A DNA stretch of 9,859 nucleotides, from the NCBI GenBank assembly GCA_002419445.1, contig DIGC01000012.1, forward strand, positions 1 through 9,859, written 5' to 3'. The notes beneath the pieces were generated by a model, which was given only the letters and a program-made list of their open reading frames with translations, was not told where the DNA came from and did not search any database. The position numbers and the translations under genes were made by a program. Shown here piece by piece: positions 5,679 through 9,859 of the stretch; the first letter of the stretch is position 1; each line of letters begins with the position of its first letter. Source of the stretch: Caryophanales bacterium UBA5732. GTDB taxonomy: Bacteria > Bacillota_I > Bacilli_A > Izemoplasmatales > Hujiaoplasmataceae.

Positions 5679-6446
5679 ATGGAAATAAAAAATAAAAGTA
5701 TTGCCTTATTAATTGACGCTGAGAATATTAGCTCTAATTATATTGAAATCATCATAGACGAAGCGAATAAATATGGAACAATAAATTACCGACGTGTTTA
5801 TGGAGATTGGACAACTCCACAGCTAAATCCTTGGAAAACAAAGATTAGTGAGTTCGGTCTTACACCTGTCCAGCAATACGCCTATACATCAGGAAAAAAT
5901 TCATCAGATTTTACACTGATTATTGACGCAATGGATATTTTATATTCTGAAAAAGTAAATTCTTTCTGTATAGTTTCTAGCGATAGCGATTTTACTAAAT
6001 TAGTCACCAGATTAAGAGAAGATAATATGTTTGTATTTGGTATGGGAGAATCTAAAACCCCGATTTCATTAGTAAACTCTTGTGAAACGTTCGCTTATCT
6101 TGATAAAATGCTAAAAGCTGAACCAAAAGTAGATGTTGTTGAAGTTCCTGAAATTGAAGTTAAAGAAACAAAGAAAAAAACTCCTAAAACCGAATCTAAA
6201 ACAATAAGTTCAATTACGCCTTTAAGGAAAATTAAGCAAGAATTAACAAATATTATCAATACTAATTTGGAAGACGATGGCTGGGCTTATTGGAGTTTAA
6301 TTGCCCAATTACTACTAAAGAAGTTCCCGGGATTTCATCCACGTAACTATGGAGACAACACGAGAATTCTTCAATTCTTCGAAAAAATGAAGGAATTTGA
6401 AGTTAAAAAAGAAACGACAGTAAGTTATATTCGAAATAGAAAATAG
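5679..6446 (+). CDS. NYN domain (LabA/DUF88-like) and LOTUS (OST-HTH) domain protein, predicted ribonuclease or RNA-binding protein
   Basis: This 255-residue soluble protein has two domains. Residues 6-143 form an NYN (PIN-like) nuclease fold: LLIDAENIS with Asp13, a central GKNSSDFTLIIDAM with Asp77, and VSSDSDF with Asp102 and Asp104, the acidic residues expected to bind Mg in this superfamily. A Lys/Glu/Thr/Pro-rich linker (about 148-178) follows. Residues 183-252 then resemble the LOTUS/OST-HTH RNA-binding domain, with a basic helix, GWAYWSLIAQLL and a YG near PRNYGDNT. The combination is known in bacterial proteins and recalls eukaryotic MARF1, but the bacterial function is largely unsettled. 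The start is taken as the second ATG because TGAGGTG precedes it at correct spacing and the first ATG overlaps the -10. The gene is monocistronic, divergent from pckG and convergent with orr. Confidence 0.87.
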   Translation: MEIKNKSIALLIDAENISSNYIEIIIDEANKYGTINYRRVYGDWTTPQLNPWKTKISEFGLTPVQQYAYTSGKNSSDFTLIIDAMDILYSEKVNSFCIVSSDSDFTKLVTRLREDNMFVFGMGESKTPISLVNSCETFAYLDKMLKAEPKVDVVEVPEIEVKETKKKTPKTESKTISSITPLRKIKQELTNIINTNLEDDGWAYWSLIAQLLLKKFPGFHPRNYGDNTRILQFFEKMKEFEVKKETTVSYIRNRK

Positions 6447-6449
6447 ACT

Positions 6450-6470
6450 AAGCCTTTTAAGGCTTTTTTT
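6450..6470 (+). terminator. Rho-independent terminator of the NYN-LOTUS gene
   Basis: AAGCCTT (6450-6456) and AAGGCTT (6459-6465) form a compact hairpin, in practice a five-pair stem AAGCC/GGCTT with a 6-nt loop, followed by a T-run to 6470. In the opposite direction the tail is AGTCTATTTTCTATTTC, so termination of orr there is probably weak. Confidence 0.75.
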
Positions 6471-7527
6471 ATTTGTAATTTCTTTTGATGTAAGGGGAAT
6501 TCATTAAATGAAGCAAACCGGGATAATTTACATCGAATTCGATGATATTACCGACTTCATAATTTGTATTTGTAACATCGAGAATTAAGTGATCACTGCT
6601 GCCACCAATTATTTTAATTCTCTTATCAATTGGAAATAGATTATTTAATTGGACGTCTTGTTTTCCAATTGCCAAAATCGCTCTTTTCATTAAACCTTTA
6701 TCTTCAATTTCTACTTTTTCTCCAAAAGAATTAATAGACATCTCTCCATCAGGAAAAGACGGTTTAGTTTTACATTCGATAATTTCAGCCTCTAGTGTAA
6801 ATATCTGATTATTAAAATTTGGGATTAAAGTTGAATATGAGGTTTCTTTTCCAAAGAAAATTGCTTCGCCGATTCTTAATGAATTTACCTCTTTAGGAAT
6901 CTCATTCTTTCCAAAAAGAAAAACAGAAGAGGAATTACCTCCAGAAATAATATCTAAATGGATATTGAATTTATTTTCGATATCTTGTTTTATTTTGACT
7001 AGTCTATTAAGAATATTTTTACTCGGCACTACTCCTCCATAACAAGTTAGATTAGTTCCAATGCCCTTAAGAACTATATTATCAAGATTAATTATTGTTC
7101 TGATGTCCTCATAAAAATTATCTTTATAAAAAGCACCTTCTCGCAAGTCTCCAAGATCAAACATAAAAATAATTTCATATTTTTTTCCATGCCTTTTAGC
7201 CGCATCATTTAGCGAAATTATAGTTTTCACTTCGCTGTTTAAAGAGAGATCTGAATAGGTGATTACATCTTCTATTTCAGAAATGCTCGGCAGACGAAGT
7301 AATACCTTTTTTGCGCTGAGATTTTGATAAATTTTGAGATTTTCTATTCTAGAATCACAAATATATTCAAAACCGCAATCGTCGATAATTTTGGCAACTT
7401 TCAAATCACCAGCTACAACTTTAATAACTGGCATAACTATTTTAATGCCATTTTCGCTAGCATATTTTTTCATCATCAAACAATTTTCTTTAAGTTTTAA
7501 TAAGTTAATATTAATTCTAGGATACAT
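6469..7527 (-). CDS. orr: Ornithine racemase
   Basis: This 352-residue PLP enzyme of the alanine racemase N-terminal (fold type III) family interconverts L- and D-ornithine, supplying D-ornithine to the 4,5-aminomutase. The start MYPRININLLKLKEN is the usual opening of this family. The PLP Schiff-base lysine is Lys36 in VIKVVAGD. Further family features include YICDSRIENL (55-64), the FDLGDLREG segment near 123-131, and a glycine-rich phosphate-binding stretch ISGGNSSS near 194-201. Length is close to that of the Clostridium sticklandii enzyme. It begins one base after the stop of the GlmL-like gene, with GGAG ten bases before its ATG, and is the last gene of the cluster. Amino acid racemase membership is certain; ornithine specificity rests mainly on the neighbouring oraE. 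Alanine or lysine racemase is less likely. Confidence 0.9.
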   Translation of the reverse strand: MYPRININLLKLKENCLMMKKYASENGIKIVMPVIKVVAGDLKVAKIIDDCGFEYICDSRIENLKIYQNLSAKKVLLRLPSISEIEDVITYSDLSLNSEVKTIISLNDAAKRHGKKYEIIFMFDLGDLREGAFYKDNFYEDIRTIINLDNIVLKGIGTNLTCYGGVVPSKNILNRLVKIKQDIENKFNIHLDIISGGNSSSVFLFGKNEIPKEVNSLRIGEAIFFGKETSYSTLIPNFNNQIFTLEAEIIECKTKPSFPDGEMSINSFGEKVEIEDKGLMKRAILAIGKQDVQLNNLFPIDKRIKIIGGSSDHLILDVTNTNYEVGNIIEFDVNYPGLLHLMNSPYIKRNYK

Positions 7528-7528
7528 T

Positions 7529-8899
7529 TTAGTTTATCTCCAGACTTTGTTTTAGAAGCTTTAAAGCCGCTTCTGGATGCTTTTTTGACAGCACGCCTAA
7601 AGAAGCCATTATGTAGTAATTATCAATCAAAATATTTGTTTCAGAAGAAGGAGATAAAATCAAATCATTTTGCTTACTGAGTACTTTTTTAATAATGTTC
7701 AAGCGATTAGGCAATCTGGTCAATGCACCACCAGTTCCGATGAGATATTTTACACTACTTAAGTCTTTACCTTCAGCATACGCAACTTTTCCTGAACTGT
7801 TGAACATGTATACTAATCTGCCTGAATGTCTCTTAAGAGAAACATCGAAAGCTACCTCAGTAAGCTTTTCGGTTAAAGGAATCTGTAATCCGCTGGGGAT
7901 TGGTGTGTAATCACTAATCAGTTTATCTAAAGCGAATTCACTTAATGATAATTCCTTAAGTAATTTGTCTTTACCTATCAAATTAATAATATTATTCATA
8001 TTGATGTATACACCTAAATCGCCCTCGACAGTTCTTTTAGCTAAAGGTTCAGGAGCGATTAATATTTTATTTATTTCTTCTCTACCCTCCGTCACAGAGT
8101 GAATGTCTGTTGTTGCGCCGCCAACATCGACTGTAACTAAATCGCCAATTGATTTTTGTAACAACATTGATGCTTCCATTACGGCTCCTGGAGTAGGAAT
8201 AATCTTTTCGGAAATAATCTCTTTTACATGTTCCATGCCAGGGGCTTGGATAATATGCTTTTCAAAGACGTCTTGGATAATTTTCCTTGTGTTTTCGACC
8301 TCCAAGACATCTATCTTAGGATACACATTATTGCTTATATAAAGATAATTTTCTTGACCGTTTTCTATAAAATACTTTTTAACAAGATTGTGATTTTGAA
8401 TGTTTCCAGCATATATAACGGGAATATTTAATCTTAGTCCCGCGATGATTTTTGCATTTTCTAAAGCTGTTTTCTTTTCTCCAAAGTCAACACCACCCGA
8501 AATCATAATGATATTTAAAGATTCATTTTTTATTTCGTCAATTTGATATTCATCGAGAATACCAGAAGTTATCATTTTTAAATTGGCTCCAGCACCTAAA
8601 GCAGCTTCTTTAGCAGCTTTAACGGTCATGTCATAAACTAAACCGTGTACGCTCATTTTTAATCCGCCAGCAGCACTAGAACTCGCAAAAGTTTCTTTTG
8701 CGATTAATTCAGTGACTTTTAAATTTTGCATTAAATTTGCTTTAGCTTGATTCAAACCGATTGTCACATCACCTTGATCGACTGTCGTCGCAGCATAGCC
8801 GCTACCTAAAAAAGTAGGATTATTAGTTTTTAAGTTGTCAAAAGCGTTGACTATAGTAGTAGTTGAACCAATTTCAGCGACCAATGCGTCAATTTTCAT
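7529..8899 (-). CDS. MutL/GlmL-family ASKHA ATPase, likely reactivating factor for ornithine aminomutase
   Basis: This 456-residue protein belongs to the family often mislabelled as DNA mismatch repair MutL and named GlmL in glutamate mutase clusters. Its fold is actin/Hsp70-like: phosphate-1 loop EIGSTTT (9-15), phosphate-2 VDVGGATTD (257-265) and adenosine motif GTGGALT (388-394). The signature ASSSAAGGLKM (72-82) is typical of the family. By analogy to diol dehydratase reactivases, which share this ATPase fold, it probably exchanges damaged cobalamin on the neighbouring aminomutase, but biochemical support in this family is thin. The ATG overlaps the end of oraE by 11 nt and its stop is one base from orr, so the three are co-transcribed and probably co-translated. 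The same gene occupies this place in clostridial ornithine clusters. It has nothing to do with DNA repair. Confidence 0.9.
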   Translation of the reverse strand: MKIDALVAEIGSTTTIVNAFDNLKTNNPTFLGSGYAATTVDQGDVTIGLNQAKANLMQNLKVTELIAKETFASSSAAGGLKMSVHGLVYDMTVKAAKEAALGAGANLKMITSGILDEYQIDEIKNESLNIIMISGGVDFGEKKTALENAKIIAGLRLNIPVIYAGNIQNHNLVKKYFIENGQENYLYISNNVYPKIDVLEVENTRKIIQDVFEKHIIQAPGMEHVKEIISEKIIPTPGAVMEASMLLQKSIGDLVTVDVGGATTDIHSVTEGREEINKILIAPEPLAKRTVEGDLGVYINMNNIINLIGKDKLLKELSLSEFALDKLISDYTPIPSGLQIPLTEKLTEVAFDVSLKRHSGRLVYMFNSSGKVAYAEGKDLSSVKYLIGTGGALTRLPNRLNIIKKVLSKQNDLILSPSSETNILIDNYYIMASLGVLSKKHPEAALKLLKQSLEIN

Positions 8900-9859
8900 T
8901 CATTTCTACCTTTTTCTTGACCAAGAATGACGCTACGTGATGCCCTTTAGTTCCGCGGCTAAACCCAGCATCAGCACCGTTTTTCTCCGCAATTTCAGGA
9001 GTAACTTGAGTCCCGCCAGCAACGATTATTAATTTGTTTCTAACACCTTTTTCTATAGCGTATTCGTGGGTCTTTTTCATATTTTTATAATGAACATCGT
9101 CATGCGAAATTATGGTCGACATAAGGATTGCATCAGCATTTGCTTCAATTGCTGCGTCGACTAGTTTTGTTATTGGTACTGATGTACCTAAATAAATACA
9201 ATTTATGCCATATTTCTCAATTCCACCATGTTTGATGTCAATTATTTCTCTTAGACCAACAGAGTGTTCGTCCTCTCCAACTGTTCCGGCGATGATTGTC
9301 ATTGGATGTTCTTGGATATATTCTCTAATCTCGTTATCGCTCAATAAATCAGGTTCTTTTGATAAAACTAGTTTATCAAGGTTAATTTCGATATCTAGTC
9401 TACCTTTAAGTTGAATTCTTGTTGCTTCAGCGTTTTGTAAAATCTCTTTATGAATTATCTCAACATCGATTAAATTCATCTTTTTCGCAATTAATAATGC
9501 AGCGGCTTCAGCGTAACGCACAGAAGTTGGTAAAGTAACATCCACAACCAATATACCATCCCCTGCCCACTCAACTTCGGGCTTAATTAAATTGGAGTTT
9601 AGGTATTTCTTTGTGTTTTCTAATCTCATATTGACGTTATCTGCTTCATCTAGTTCATCAATATATTGAATTTTACTACGGTCTTCAAAAGTAGAACCGT
9701 TAATTAATGATGATGGGGACTCACCTTTTTTTAAACCATATTGTTCCACATTATTATAACCATAATGCGCTGTTACAGGAGCGAAGTAATCTGCATCTCT
9801 TTCAAATACAGTGTTATTGCCAATACCGCCATTGATTTTTCTTGAGATACCATCATAAT
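8889..9859 (-). CDS. oraE: D-ornithine 4,5-aminomutase, large (E) subunit, C-terminal part (partial)
   Basis: The frame stays open from the stop (TGA at 8891-8889) to the right edge, so only the last 322 or so residues of a roughly 730-residue protein are seen; a GTG at 9749 is internal and not the start. The enzyme uses adenosylcobalamin and PLP to turn D-ornithine into 2,4-diaminopentanoate. The base-off B12 motif DxHxxG reads GEDEHSVG, with axial His at 9266-9264. Eleven residues later, the Lys in DIKHGG (9233-9231) matches the PLP Schiff-base lysine; the same His-Lys spacing is known in Clostridium sticklandii OraE. A Rossmann B12 domain follows, with MSTIIS and the IIVAGGTQV strand, ending in a GTKGHHVASF segment. 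The related lysine 5,6-aminomutase beta subunit (KamE) is much shorter and reads differently around the lysine, so OraE is favoured. The oraS partner gene should lie upstream, outside the window. Confidence 0.93.
   Translation of the reverse strand, partial: YDGISRKINGGIGNNTVFERDADYFAPVTAHYGYNNVEQYGLKKGESPSSLINGSTFEDRSKIQYIDELDEADNVNMRLENTKKYLNSNLIKPEVEWAGDGILVVDVTLPTSVRYAEAAALLIAKKMNLIDVEIIHKEILQNAEATRIQLKGRLDIEINLDKLVLSKEPDLLSDNEIREYIQEHPMTIIAGTVGEDEHSVGLREIIDIKHGGIEKYGINCIYLGTSVPITKLVDAAIEANADAILMSTIISHDDVHYKNMKKTHEYAIEKGVRNKLIIVAGGTQVTPEIAEKNGADAGFSRGTKGHHVASFLVKKKVEMNEN

Noticed and set aside
7334..9414. Plus-strand reading frames at 7334-7555, 7695-7910, 8103-8342, 8228-8431 and 9205-9414
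   Set aside because: All are antisense to orr, the GlmL-like gene or oraE, are short, overlap one another, and show no recognisable domain.
8889..9749. GTG at 9749 as the start of a short KamE-like protein
   Set aside because: The same frame continues without a stop to the window edge with family-like sequence, and residues around the PLP lysine match OraE rather than KamE.
1..9859. Mycoplasma-type genetic code (TGA as Trp)
   Set aside because: Trp is encoded by TGG in the genes checked and oraE ends at a TGA that overlaps the next gene in the usual operon manner.
1..9859. tRNA, rRNA, riboswitch, CRISPR, insertion sequence or prophage features
   Set aside because: Intergenic gaps are all under 100 bases and are filled by terminators, promoters and ribosome sites; no repeat-spacer pattern, transposase or integrase was found.

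Overview
This AT-rich, gene-dense window looks like a chromosomal segment from a low-GC, Gram-positive-type anaerobe (Bacillota, or a standard-code relative of the Mollicutes such as the Acholeplasma/Izemoplasma side). The reasons are strong AT bias, GGAG-type ribosome binding sites, TGnTATAAT extended -10 promoters, short intergenic gaps with U-tailed hairpins, and an ornithine-fermentation gene cluster. TGA is used as a stop (end of oraE) and visible Trp codons are TGG, so the code is standard. The lineage is an inference; no marker gene is present.

Left part (1-1917, + strand): the tail of an upstream gene, perhaps a MarR-like regulator, overlaps an SDR oxidoreductase gene by 8 nt. A terminator and an extended -10 promoter follow, then a D-isomer-specific 2-hydroxyacid dehydrogenase that starts at TTG. 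A near-perfect bidirectional terminator separates it from the convergent genes.

Middle part (1916-5594, - strand): three separately transcribed genes, in transcription order GTP-type PEP carboxykinase, an MFS transporter, and a Cys-type, probably thioredoxin-dependent glutathione peroxidase. Each has its own candidate promoter, and a hairpin lies after the first two. A 63-nt divergent region with a 12-bp palindrome separates the carboxykinase from a + strand NYN-LOTUS protein, a predicted RNA-binding or RNA-cleaving protein.

Right part (6469-9859, - strand): the distal end of an L-ornithine fermentation operon. It holds the C-terminal half of D-ornithine 4,5-aminomutase large subunit (oraE, running off the window), a MutL/GlmL-family ASKHA ATPase likely to service the B12 enzyme, and ornithine racemase (orr). 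The genes overlap or touch and end in a 22-nt convergent gap. Racemase makes D-ornithine, the aminomutase converts it to 2,4-diaminopentanoate, and the ATPase probably restores inactivated cobalamin enzyme. The remaining pathway genes (oraS, ord, ortA, ortB) would be expected just beyond the right edge.

No RNA genes, CRISPR arrays, insertion sequences or prophage genes were seen. No non-coding stretch exceeds 100 bases. Nothing here is clearly an undescribed system. The least understood gene is the NYN-LOTUS protein with its palindromic divergent promoter region.
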